Part shown: positions 41,297-49,677 of the stretch, piece by piece
How the letters are laid out: every line of letters starts with the position of its first letter
How positions within the stretch are numbered: the stretch's first letter is position 1
From: CAZGCA01 sp964524145
Lineage (GTDB): Bacteria; Hydrogenedentota; CAZGCA01
DNA length: 64,000 bases
Direction: 5' to 3'
Assembly (NCBI GenBank): GCA_964524145.1
Contig: CAZGCA010000009.1
Span: forward strand, 1 to 64,000
Position numbers and translations under genes: made by a program
The notes under the pieces: model-generated
The model's input: only the letters and a program-made list of their open reading frames with translations
Told to the model about the DNA's origin: nothing
The model's database searches: none

Positions 41297-42514
41297 ATGA
41301 AATACGCTATACTCATTGGTGATGGTATGGCCGATTTCCCGCTTGATGAGCTCGAAGGCCGGACGCCGCTCGACGTGGCAGACGTCCCCAACATGGACGA
41401 GATTGTCCGGCGCGGCGTTATCGGCATGGTCTCGACGACGCCCGAAGGTTATCCCCCCGGAAGTTACAGCGGCAACATGTCGCTGCTGGGTTACGATCCG
41501 CGCAAATACTATTGTGGACGTGCTCCCATAGAGGCCGCGAACATAGGTGTCGAGTTAGGCGACGACGACGTAGCGTTTCGCTGCAACTGTGTGACCCTGG
41601 CCGACGGTAAGATGGACGATTTCAGCGCCGGCAAGATCTCTACCGAGGAAGCAGCTGAACTGATAGCGGCGCTCGACGAGACCCTTGGCCGGGACGGCAT
41701 ATCGTTCCACGCCGGCACGAGTTACCGGCATCTGACGGTCTTCGGCCCGCCGGCCCTCTCTGTGGCTGAACTCGATGCGCTGGCAGAGACCAAGTGTACG
41801 CCACCGCACGACATCTCCGGCCAAGCTGTCGAGGGGTATCTTCCATCGGGAAACGGCGCTCGACTGCTGCGCGACATCATGGAGAAGTCCGTCGGCGTCC
41901 TTAACGGCCACCCTGTCAACAAAAGAAGGGAACGCGAGAACAAACCGCCGGCGAACTCCGTGTGGTTCTGGGGTCAGGGCAGACGGCCGCGCATGCCGCT
42001 GTTCCGGAACGTGTACGGCGTGAACGGCGCGGTCATATCGGCGGTTGACCTTGTGAAAGGGTTCGGCAGATGTCTCGGCCTCGACGTGGTCGAGGTACCC
42101 GGCGCGACTGGCTACCTGGATACGAACTACGCCGGCAAGGGCGAATACGCGCTCAAGGTGCTCGAGGGCCACGACTGGGTGTACCTCCATGTTGAGTCTC
42201 CCGACGAGGCGAGCCACGAGGGAAGCGCCAAGTTGAAGATTCGCGCCATCGAAGATTTCGACAGGCACGTCGTCGGCACCGTACTCAGAGGCATCGAGAC
42301 GTTCGGCGACTATCGGATCATGGTGCTGCCCGACCATATCACGTCGATTGCCACGCGAACGCACGCGGGCGAACCGTTTCCATACGCCATGGCCGGCACC
42401 GGCATCACGCCGGGTGGCGCGACGGAGTTTTCCGAGAAGTCCGGCGCCAGCGCCGGCACGGACGTTGTAGAAGGCCACACGCTGATGGGTAGGTTAGTCA
42501 ATAGATCGAGGTAG
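41297..42514 (+). CDS. Cofactor-independent PGM-like protein, putative homoserine kinase
   Basis: Alkaline-phosphatase-superfamily protein of the archaeal-type phosphoglycerate mutase family, 405 aa. Metal/serine motif at the N-terminus: ILIGDGMADFPLDELEG; then SYSGNMSLLGYDP, LHVESPDEASHEG, LPDHITSIATRTHAGEPFP. The sub-branch that sits beside aspartokinase has been proposed (TIGR02535) to act as homoserine kinase, replacing ThrB, rather than as a glycolytic mutase. Here the next gene, 12 bp away, is aspartokinase, followed by citramalate synthase, which supports the homoserine kinase reading. Sequence alone does not exclude phosphoglycerate mutase. Confidence 0.85.
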   Translation: MKYAILIGDGMADFPLDELEGRTPLDVADVPNMDEIVRRGVIGMVSTTPEGYPPGSYSGNMSLLGYDPRKYYCGRAPIEAANIGVELGDDDVAFRCNCVTLADGKMDDFSAGKISTEEAAELIAALDETLGRDGISFHAGTSYRHLTVFGPPALSVAELDALAETKCTPPHDISGQAVEGYLPSGNGARLLRDIMEKSVGVLNGHPVNKRRERENKPPANSVWFWGQGRRPRMPLFRNVYGVNGAVISAVDLVKGFGRCLGLDVVEVPGATGYLDTNYAGKGEYALKVLEGHDWVYLHVESPDEASHEGSAKLKIRAIEDFDRHVVGTVLRGIETFGDYRIMVLPDHITSIATRTHAGEPFPYAMAGTGITPGGATEFSEKSGASAGTDVVEGHTLMGRLVNRSR

Positions 42515-42526
42515 GGAAAAGCAGTC

Positions 42527-43741
42527 ATGGCACTCATTGTTCAGAAGTTTGGCGGCACGTCGGTCGCCGACCCCAAGAAGATGAAGAACGTCGCGCGCCG
42601 GGTCGGCAGGACAAAAGACGAAGGCAACGATGTAATCGTGGTCGTTTCCGCGCCGGGCAAGACGACCGACCAGCTCGTCGAGCTCGCACGGCGCGTCTCG
42701 CCCGAGCCGAGCGGCCGCGAATACGACATGTTGCTTTCCAGCGGCGAGCAGATATCGATAGCGCTCTTGGCAATGGCGCTCCACGAGCTTGGGTACGAGG
42801 CCATCTCGTTCACAGGCCCTCAGCTCGGCATACGGACGGATACGTCTCACAGCAGGGCCCGGATTCTCTCGATCGACACCGACCGGCTGCGCGAGGAGCT
42901 TGCTGCCGGCAAGGTGGTGGTCGTCGCGGGGTTCCAGGGGATCAGCATAGAAGGTGAGATAACCACCCTTGGCCGCGGCGGGTCCGACACGACCGCTGTG
43001 GCGCTTGCCGCAGTTGCCGAAGCGGACCTTTGCGAGATCTATACGGACGTTGAAGGCGTATACACCGCCGACCCGCGGGTCGTGCCGCTGGCCAGGCGTT
43101 TGGATCGGATATCGTATGACGAGATGCTGGAACTGGCAGGCACCGGGGCGAAGGTGCTGCACCTGCGGTCCGTCGAGTTCGCGAAGAAATATCACGTCCC
43201 GTTGCGTGTGAGGTCGAGCTTCACAGAGCAACCGGGGACGCTGGTGACAGAGGAGGTACCGGAGATGGAAAACGTCGTAGTAAGCGGGATCGCGCTCGAT
43301 GACAAGATAGCGCGAGTCTCACTCTTGGGCGTGCCCGATGTGCCGGGAATAGCCGCCACCATATTCCGCGCGCTGGCACACGAAGAGATCAACGTCGACA
43401 TGATTGCCCAGAGCGTCGGCAGTGACGGTCTCAACACCGTATCGTTTACGGTGCCCAAGGCGGATCTGAAACGAACGCTCGACGCGCTTGCAGACCCCGA
43501 GAAGCAGATCCATGCCGCGAAGGTGGAATCGGACGCAAACGTTGCGATGATTTCCGCCGTGGGTGTCGGAATGAAAAGCCATTCCGGCGTTGCAGCGGAA
43601 ATGTTCGGTGCGCTCGCGGACGCAGGCATCAACATACTGATGATAAGCACGTCCGAGATAAAGATTTCGTGTATCATCGATAGCAAGTCCAGCAAGAAGG
43701 CAATGCAGGTCATACACGGCACGTTCGGCTTGGACAAGTAG
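42527..43741 (+). CDS. lysC: Aspartate kinase
   Basis: First enzyme of the aspartate family pathway (lysine, threonine, methionine), phosphorylating L-aspartate. 404 aa, normal for monofunctional aspartokinase. The kinase domain has MALIVQKFGGTSVADP, LSSGEQISIALLAM, FQGISIEGEITTLGRGGSDT and EIYTDVEGVYTADPR. Two C-terminal ACT domains (VSLLGVPDVPGIAATIFRAL and ISAVGVGMKSHSGVAAEMF) predict feedback inhibition by lysine and/or threonine. Co-directional with the PGM-like gene (12 bp) and cimA (8 bp). Confidence 0.97.
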   Translation: MALIVQKFGGTSVADPKKMKNVARRVGRTKDEGNDVIVVVSAPGKTTDQLVELARRVSPEPSGREYDMLLSSGEQISIALLAMALHELGYEAISFTGPQLGIRTDTSHSRARILSIDTDRLREELAAGKVVVVAGFQGISIEGEITTLGRGGSDTTAVALAAVAEADLCEIYTDVEGVYTADPRVVPLARRLDRISYDEMLELAGTGAKVLHLRSVEFAKKYHVPLRVRSSFTEQPGTLVTEEVPEMENVVVSGIALDDKIARVSLLGVPDVPGIAATIFRALAHEEINVDMIAQSVGSDGLNTVSFTVPKADLKRTLDALADPEKQIHAAKVESDANVAMISAVGVGMKSHSGVAAEMFGALADAGINILMISTSEIKISCIIDSKSSKKAMQVIHGTFGLDK

Positions 43742-43749
43742 AGACCGAC

Positions 43750-45324
43750 ATGCCAAGGATCGACATCTACGACACTACCCTGCGCGACGGCGTTCAAGGG
43801 GCCGACATCTCCTACTCGGTCGAGAGCCAGTTGCGCATCGTCGAGCGGCTCGACAACCTTGGCGTCAGTTTTATCGAGGCCGGCCAGCCGGAATCGAACC
43901 CGAAGAGCAAATCCTTTTTCGCGCGGCTTCGCGAGATGAAGTTGACCCACGCGAACCTTGTCGCGTTCGGCAAGACGCGGCATCCGCGCAGCGCTGTCGA
44001 GGAGGACGCAGGGCTCCGGTCTCTTCTCGACGCCGAGACTGAGTGGGTCGCTATTGTGGCGAAATCCTGGGACCTGCACGTCGACAAGGTGCTCGGTATC
44101 ACGCTCGATAAGAACCTGACCATCATAGACGATACCGTCCGGTTCCTCAAACAAAACGGCCGGTCCGTCATATTCGATGCCGAACACTTTTTCGACGGGT
44201 ACAAGCACGCGCCGGACTACGCGGTCAAGACGCTCGAAGTCGCGCGAGACGCCGGCGCCGACACGCTCGTGTTGTGCGACACCAACGGGAGCAGCTTGCC
44301 GTCGACGGTCGGTGACGTCACGCGCGTCGTGAAAGAGCAGCTCGCCGTGCCTCTAGGCATCCATACACACAACGACGTCGGCATGGCGGTCGCCGCTGTG
44401 GTCGCCGCGGTCGAGTCGGGCGCAACACAGGTGCACGGTACGGTCAACGGCTACGGCGAACGGTGTGGCAACGCCGATCTGTGCGCGCTGATCGCTGTTA
44501 TCGCACTCAAGCTCGGTCTCGATTGCATCCCCCAGGACCGGCTTCGCGGGATAACCGAACTGTCGCACTTCGTCGCCGAGCTCTCGAACATGGCTCCTGA
44601 CGACAGGCAACCGTTTGTGGGCCGGTTCGCATTCCTCCACAAGGGTGGCATGCACGTCGACGCCGTGGCGAAGGACGCCACAACCTACGAGCATATCGAT
44701 CCGGAACTCGTCGGCAACAGACGCCGGATTGCCATATCGGAAGTATCCGGCAAACGCAGCGTGATCGAGAAGGCGGACGAACTCGGTCTCGAACTCGGGC
44801 GGTCGCACGAGGAAGCCCGCCACGTTCTCGAGCAGGTCAAAGACCTCGAGAGCGACGGGTACCACTACGAGGGAGCTGAAGCGTCGTTCGAGCTGATTGT
44901 CAAGAAATCCACCGGCGAGTATCGCTCCTTCTTCGACCTGGCGGGGTTCAGGGTGATCGTCGAGAAACGCGACGACGGCAGGCTGATCTCAGAAGCAACA
45001 ATAAAAGTCAAGGTTGGCGACAAAGAGGAACACACTGCCGCCGAAGGCAATGGGCCTGTCGACGCGCTTGACCACGCGTTGCGCAAAGCCCTCGAAAAGT
45101 TCTACCCGATACTGCGCGAGATGCACCTCACCGACTTCAAAGTCCGCATTCTCGACTCGCAAGCCGCCACCGCCGCTCGAACGCGCGTGCTTATCGAGTC
45201 GAGCGACCAACTCCGCACATGGGGGACCGTGGGCGTCTCCGAGAACATCATCGAGGCCTCGTACCAGGCGCTCGTCGACGCGGTCGAGTACAAGCTACTC
45301 AAAGATCTCGCCAGCTCGACATAA
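43750..45324 (+). CDS. cimA: (R)-citramalate synthase
   Basis: Condenses pyruvate and acetyl-CoA to citramalate, opening the threonine-independent route to 2-oxobutyrate and isoleucine. 524 aa, matching the TIGR00977 CimA type rather than LeuA. HMGL-like barrel: IYDTTLRDGVQGADISYS, EAGQPESNPK, LCDTNGSSLPSTVGDV, HTHNDVGMAVA (metal-binding HxH), HGTVNGYGERCGNADL. C-terminal LeuA-type allosteric dimer domain with FKVRILDSQAATAARTRV, so end-product inhibition is likely. The AAGGxHVDA-type motif appears as HKGGMHVDAV. A homocitrate or isopropylmalate synthase is less likely given the type. Overlapping interests with the putative homoserine kinase suggest the operon balances threonine and isoleucine supply. 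It converges with the next gene, 7 bp between stops. Confidence 0.93.
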   Translation: MPRIDIYDTTLRDGVQGADISYSVESQLRIVERLDNLGVSFIEAGQPESNPKSKSFFARLREMKLTHANLVAFGKTRHPRSAVEEDAGLRSLLDAETEWVAIVAKSWDLHVDKVLGITLDKNLTIIDDTVRFLKQNGRSVIFDAEHFFDGYKHAPDYAVKTLEVARDAGADTLVLCDTNGSSLPSTVGDVTRVVKEQLAVPLGIHTHNDVGMAVAAVVAAVESGATQVHGTVNGYGERCGNADLCALIAVIALKLGLDCIPQDRLRGITELSHFVAELSNMAPDDRQPFVGRFAFLHKGGMHVDAVAKDATTYEHIDPELVGNRRRIAISEVSGKRSVIEKADELGLELGRSHEEARHVLEQVKDLESDGYHYEGAEASFELIVKKSTGEYRSFFDLAGFRVIVEKRDDGRLISEATIKVKVGDKEEHTAAEGNGPVDALDHALRKALEKFYPILREMHLTDFKVRILDSQAATAARTRVLIESSDQLRTWGTVGVSENIIEASYQALVDAVEYKLLKDLASST

Positions 45325-45331
45325 CACACCA

Positions 45332-46864
45332 CTACACGGCTGGCTGGTGCGGAGCCTGGTGGCGTTTGTTCCCTCTCAACCATCCCGTAAACCGGTGCCA
45401 GTAGTATACGAGCAGCTTGAGATACTGCACCCAAAGAAACGGTCGCAGCAGCCACGGGTTGTTCCTGAGCAACCGCGACCTGCTCATCGCCCGCAACAGG
45501 TTCCGTGGGACGAACCGGTACGTGTGTTGGGTGAGCAGGTACATCCTGTTCCAGAAGTCGAACATGCGCCCGTCGACCGGCGGGGGACTTTGTTCCTCGA
45601 CCATCCTGGCGATCCGTGTGTTCGGGAAAAGCGATAGTTCCGTCATCCCTCCGTTCAGCCGCATCGGTTTCGGCAACGACAACAGAAGATCGAACGTGTC
45701 CCTGCAGTCATCGTCGGTCTCGAACGGATTGTTCGTGATGATATCGTAGTTCGCGCTGATACCGATCCGCGCCATTGTCGCGGCAGTCTCGATGATCTTC
45801 TCGCTCTTTGTGGGTCTGGCGTAGAACTGTCGCAGTATCCGCTCGCTGCCCGACTGGATACCCATCGTGACCGAATGGACGCCGGCCTCCTTGATAAATC
45901 TCAACGCGTCCAGGTCGGAATACGCCGGGTGCGTGTTACACCAGAACGGCAACCCAACGTGTTCCCGGTACTGCCTGGCAAACTCTTCCAGCCACTCGAC
46001 ATCGTCCGTGAAGACGTCGTCGTTAAACCGGACATACTCGATGCCGAACCGTTCCTTGGCCTGGCGCAGTTCCTCGATAACGTTGCGCACCGACCGCCGT
46101 CTCACCCGCGGCTGCCCGGGATATAGTTTGTGGAGCTGGCTGTTGCAGCAGAACGTGCACGCAAACGGACACCCACGCGCGGTCATACTATCGTACTCGT
46201 TATCGTACACGTCGAATCCGTACTCGCGTCTCATTCCCTCTTCGAGCAGGATGTTGTGTTCAGGCGAGTAGTCCGGAAACGGCAGATTGTCGAGGTCCGC
46301 CACAAGAGGTCTCAACGGGTTCCTGACGATCTCGCCGTCCCGTTTGACCCAGAGGTTGCGGACGTCCGCATAGTCGCGGTTAGAATCGAGCCTGTCGCAC
46401 AGCTCGACCATAACCTCTTCGCCCTCGCCCATACAGACCATGTCGGCATGTTCGAGACATCTTTCCGGTTCTATGGTCGGCTCTATTCCGCCCCAGACAG
46501 CCGGCACGGAAGGTAACTGCTTCCTGACCGCGCGGGTAATCGCTATCGACGCCTGAAGCGCCACGGTTGTCAGGCTTATGCCGACAAGGTCGGGCCGCAT
46601 TTCGTCAACGCACTCGATAAACGCGCGTATCTGTTTGTCCTCAGGGGTAGGGGACCAGCCGAGCACGAGCCGCTTGCCGAACTCGTCGACCATCACATGA
46701 TGGAAACTTCCCGGCTCCTGCAACCGGGGTTTCCACCTCTTCCACAACGTCCTGCCGAAATGTACGGTCGTGGCGTCATGACCTGCCGCGTTCAGGCAGG
46801 CACATATCCTGGCGGGTCCGTGTGCGAGCTTGTTGCCGATGGAAACCAGAACGACTCGGGCCAT
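45332..46864 (-). CDS. B12-binding-domain radical SAM protein
   Basis: 510 aa. An N-terminal Rossmann-like cobalamin-binding type domain (ARVVLVSIGNKLAHGPAR, LVGISLTTVALQASIAITRA, AVWGGIEPTIEPERCL, MGEGEEVMVEL) precedes the radical SAM core with SMTARGCPFACTFCCNSQL (CxxxCxxC), FNDDVFTDDVEWLEEF and MGIQSGSERILRQFYAR. The C-terminal 110 residues are hydrophobic and basic (LLRPFLWVQYLKLLVYYW), suggesting membrane association. No classical DxHxxG motif. Likely a methyltransferase or C-C bond-forming enzyme of unknown substrate. ATG at 46864 with GGAAGGG upstream. Confidence 0.85.
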   Translation of the reverse strand: MARVVLVSIGNKLAHGPARICACLNAAGHDATTVHFGRTLWKRWKPRLQEPGSFHHVMVDEFGKRLVLGWSPTPEDKQIRAFIECVDEMRPDLVGISLTTVALQASIAITRAVRKQLPSVPAVWGGIEPTIEPERCLEHADMVCMGEGEEVMVELCDRLDSNRDYADVRNLWVKRDGEIVRNPLRPLVADLDNLPFPDYSPEHNILLEEGMRREYGFDVYDNEYDSMTARGCPFACTFCCNSQLHKLYPGQPRVRRRSVRNVIEELRQAKERFGIEYVRFNDDVFTDDVEWLEEFARQYREHVGLPFWCNTHPAYSDLDALRFIKEAGVHSVTMGIQSGSERILRQFYARPTKSEKIIETAATMARIGISANYDIITNNPFETDDDCRDTFDLLLSLPKPMRLNGGMTELSLFPNTRIARMVEEQSPPPVDGRMFDFWNRMYLLTQHTYRFVPRNLLRAMSRSRLLRNNPWLLRPFLWVQYLKLLVYYWHRFTGWLRGNKRHQAPHQPAV

Positions 46865-46932
46865 GACGTTTCAAACCCTTCCGGACACAAGGCAAGTGGT
46901 GGCGTCACGTGATGGAAACGGGGAGACGGCTC

Positions 46933-47181
46933 TCACGCTATCCCCAACGCGTCCCGCACAAGCTCCGGGTTGAACCCCGAGCTGTCGTACCCCTTGATCC
47001 ACTCGCCGTCCACGACAAAGTACGGCACGCCGCGTTTGCCGGTTTTCGCCTCGAGCTCCTCGGCCAGCGACTCGTCCTTGTCGATATACAGTTTTTCTAT
47101 CTCGACGTTCTGTTCGTCCAGGTACGCCAGCGCGGCCCTGGAATCCCGGCACCACGACGCCACATACACCTTCTTTCCCAT
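46933..47181 (-). CDS. Glutaredoxin-like protein with CxxS motif
   Basis: 82-residue thioredoxin-fold protein: VYVASWCRDSRAALAYLDEQ, then VEIEKLYIDKDES and the cis-Pro loop KRGVPYFVVDGEWIKGYD. The active site is C-R-D-S, lacking the second cysteine of a dithiol glutaredoxin, so only monothiol chemistry or a binding role is expected. The start at 47181 is chosen because AGGAG lies just upstream and the fold begins there. It is 68 bp downstream of nothing on its strand and precedes the radical SAM gene, possibly sharing its transcript. Confidence 0.8.
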   Translation of the reverse strand: MGKKVYVASWCRDSRAALAYLDEQNVEIEKLYIDKDESLAEELEAKTGKRGVPYFVVDGEWIKGYDSSGFNPELVRDALGIA

Positions 47182-47287
47182 CGTTGCGTCTCCTGTTACT
47201 GCTCGCGCACCCGTATTACGCACCTGTAGTGTAGGCAACCACCACCCGTTTTTCAACCTCCCACACCCGGCAACTATTCGAAGGTTC

Positions 47288-47348
47288 GTAATTCCAGCTT
47301 AAGGCGGCTAGGATGTTCCTCCCATCTTCCGGCTAAAAAGGGCACTAC
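47288..47348. repeat. GTAGT-type palindromic intergenic element
   Basis: About 60 bp with GTAATTCCAGCTTAAGGCGG at one end and GGGCACTAC at the other. It parallels 38293-38357 (GTAGTTCCGTCTTCAGGCGG ... GCGGGACTAC) including the internal block CCATCTTCC, and the short GTAGTCCCGCCTTTAGGCGG at 5602-5621. Three related copies in one window indicate a dispersed family. Confidence 0.55.
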
Positions 47349-47441
47349 AGGCGGTACACCCGACAGGAGTGCAATATATAGTGAGACACACTCGCACAAC
47401 AGCGGCTACGACGGTATATCAAGACAGGAGCGAAGAGTCAA

Positions 47442-48866
47442 ATGAGCCCCTCGACCGGCGAGTTTCAGCATAACGCAATAGCGCAACCCGGCAACCGCGG
47501 CCATATAAGGTTCAGAATGAACCACCGTGTGCTCGACACCGGCCGGTTCTACGGCGAGGTGGCGGAACCGTGGCAGGAGACCCGGCTCTTCCGCGGGTTC
47601 CGTAACAGGAAGAAGTACGCTTACATCGAACTTCCGCGCGGCCACGACAAGACCGGCGCGGCAGCCTGGGACGCGCTCTATTCGCTCCTGGCGCACGGGC
47701 CGGGCCAGCGAATCTATGCCTTCGCAGGCGACAGGGACCAGGCCCGTCTGTTCCTGGACGCCATACGCGGCTACCTCTGGCGCCGGCAGGAGCTATCGCC
47801 GGGGGTCGTGGTCCAGAGCAACCGGGTGATGGTTCCCGAACGCGACAGCGTCATCACCGTCGAATCGAGCGACGTACCCAGCTCGTACGGCATCAAACCC
47901 ACACGGCTCTATCTCGACGAGCTGCACGCGTGGCGCGACGAGGAGCTGTTCGCATCCCTGCTCAGTGCGTCGGGCAAGATACCCCGCTGCAAGGTCATCG
48001 TCACCACCAACTGCGGCCACGACAAGACATCGTTCTGCTACCGCGTACGCGAGACCGCGCGCCAGAGCGACCACTGGTACTTCTTCTCCGCGCACGGATG
48101 GCTCGCGACCTGGGTGTCCGCAGACTGGATCGAGAGCCAGCGCCAGATACTGAGCGAAGCGTCGTTCCGACGGCTGATACTCAACGAATGGGTCGGCGGC
48201 ACGGGCCAGTTCGTCCATCCGTCGCTGGTGGACGCGTGCGTCGACCCCGACGTGCACCCGCGCAGACACAGCTCACAGAACCGCGTTGCCATCGCCTGCG
48301 ACCTCGGCATCACCCGCGACAACACCGCGATAGCCGTTGTCGAACAACAGGACAACGGCTCGCACAGGCTGGTGTGGATGGACGTCTTTTGCGGCAGCGA
48401 GGCGGAACCCGTGAACGTGCGCGACGTCGAGAACACCGTGCTCAGCCTGACTCGCGAGTTGCCTCAAGCCGAGACTCTTGTCGACCCGTGGCAGATGCAG
48501 GGGTTTTTGCAGGACTGCGACGACGACCGCGTCCAGCCGTTCACCTTCTCCGGCAAGACGCTCAACGAGCTGACCAGCAACCTTCGCTGGCTGGTGAACG
48601 TGGGGCGGCTCAAATGGTACCCGGACGCAGGCCGCGTCACGGCCCCGGACCAGGATATCGATCTGGCGGAGGAGATGAAGAACCTTGTGGTACGCGAGAT
48701 GAGCTACGGGTCACGCATAGACCACGGCCCCGGCCACAAGAGCGACCGGTGCATGGCGTTGGCCATGGCATGCTGGCACCTGACACTCTCCGACCGCAAC
48801 CCCAAGCCCGCCGCACCGCCGCTATTCAGCCTCGCCCTCGTCTCCGACTCGACCCTCGGCAGATGA
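47442..48866 (+). CDS. Orphan phage terminase large subunit-like protein
   Basis: 474 aa with the two-domain plan of a DNA-packaging motor. The ATPase has a Walker A variant LPRGHDKTGAAAW, a Walker B LYLDELHAW and motif C-like VIVTTNCGHDKTS. The RNase H-like nuclease domain has ACDLGITRDNTAIAVV, TLVDPWQMQGF and HGPGHKSDRCMALAMA with the expected acidic residues. No portal, capsid or small terminase gene is nearby, so it is not a complete prophage; it may be a remnant or part of a dispersed gene-transfer system. It lies between REP-like elements. ATG at 47442, with weak SD AGGAGCG. Confidence 0.8.
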   Translation: MSPSTGEFQHNAIAQPGNRGHIRFRMNHRVLDTGRFYGEVAEPWQETRLFRGFRNRKKYAYIELPRGHDKTGAAAWDALYSLLAHGPGQRIYAFAGDRDQARLFLDAIRGYLWRRQELSPGVVVQSNRVMVPERDSVITVESSDVPSSYGIKPTRLYLDELHAWRDEELFASLLSASGKIPRCKVIVTTNCGHDKTSFCYRVRETARQSDHWYFFSAHGWLATWVSADWIESQRQILSEASFRRLILNEWVGGTGQFVHPSLVDACVDPDVHPRRHSSQNRVAIACDLGITRDNTAIAVVEQQDNGSHRLVWMDVFCGSEAEPVNVRDVENTVLSLTRELPQAETLVDPWQMQGFLQDCDDDRVQPFTFSGKTLNELTSNLRWLVNVGRLKWYPDAGRVTAPDQDIDLAEEMKNLVVREMSYGSRIDHGPGHKSDRCMALAMACWHLTLSDRNPKPAAPPLFSLALVSDSTLGR

Positions 48867-48996
48867 TGAAACGATAGGTGCCACGCTCAGACCTGTTTGC
48901 GGGAGGCAATCGGTTGCTATCTCGCGAGTGAGATCTTATTGTGAAGACTCCTCAGAGATGTGCTCCTGTGCGTTTCTTCTTTGGTCTCAAAGTGAG

Positions 48997-49158
48997 TGGT
49001 TCCGGAAGGCGGATCCGTTGGAAAGCCGGAACCTTGCCGAAGACCCCGACCACCGCAACACACTCGAGACGATGCGCGAACCGCTCGACCGCTGGATGTG
49101 CGACACAAACGATGATCCGATGGAAGACGTGATGTGTTCCGAGGAACCGGGCGAGTAG
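48997..49158 (+). pseudogene. Sulfatase C-terminal remnant
   Basis: Positions 49003-49122 translate as KADPLESRNLAEDPDHRN and LETMREPLDRWMCDTNDDP, the characteristic end of arylsulfatase-type enzymes (L-Y-D-L-x-x-DP-x-E-x-x-NL). The frame ends at TAG 49158. Nothing upstream within the frame resembles a sulfatase, and the catalytic CxPxR motif is missing, so this is a fragment left after deletion. Sulfatases are very abundant in PVC bacteria that degrade sulfated polysaccharides. Confidence 0.55.
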
Positions 49159-49510
49159 CCGCTGGTTGTCAGTTATCAGCAGCCAGTTGTCAGTGCGGGG
49201 GTTCGGTTCTGGGTCTCCGCCTGTGCGGGGACGACGAGAGTGCGGTGCTCGGGAGAACGGTTGGGTGTTGTCGCGCTAACAGTGTTTGGCAGGCCCCCTT
49301 GGGTCTTTCCCGGAAAGGCGGGAATCCAGGATTTGTGGGCGAGGTGGCACGAGCACATATGTTCCGGGCTCGTCGATTACGAGCACGAGCAGGAGCACGG
49401 AGTCTGTGAAGGAATCAGCAGCTAGGCTCGTCGCTAGTTGCCAGTAACGAAGGGGGAATCTACCTGGAATCCGAAACTGACAACTAACAACTGACCACTG
49501 ACAACTTGGT
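49159..49510. repeat. Intergenic mixture of REP-like and simple repeats
   Basis: Between the sulfatase remnant and the rnf promoter there is no gene. Visible pieces: GGTTGTCAGTTATCAGCAGC and CCAGTTGTCAG (49164-49196), TCCGCCTGTGCGGGGACGAC (49215-49234), TTTCCCGGAAAGGCGGGAAT (49306-49325), the hexamer tract CGATTAC-GAGCACGAGC (49374-49398), and AACTGACAACTAACAACTG (49472-49490). All are common intergenic filler types in PVC-like genomes. Confidence 0.55.
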
Positions 49511-49521
49511 TCTTGTTTTGT

Positions 49522-49551
49522 TTGACATTGGCGGGCGGGAAGAGGTAGAAT
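49522..49551 (+). promoter_or_regulatory. Sigma70-type promoter of the rnf operon
   Basis: Consensus TTGACA (49522-49527), 18-bp spacer, TAGAAT (49546-49551). The start near 49558 leaves a leader of about 120 nt before the rnfC GTG at 49678. Confidence 0.65.
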
Positions 49552-49677
49552 AACGTGGCCGTCGGTTGGGGAGGATGGCGTTTGTGCCGCCTGGCGAGGT
49601 TGACGTGCGTTTCTGGGTGTTTAAAGAGTGGAGGAGAGTTGGGCGCGAGTTGCGCGTATAGTTGGAAGCTGTAGGCG

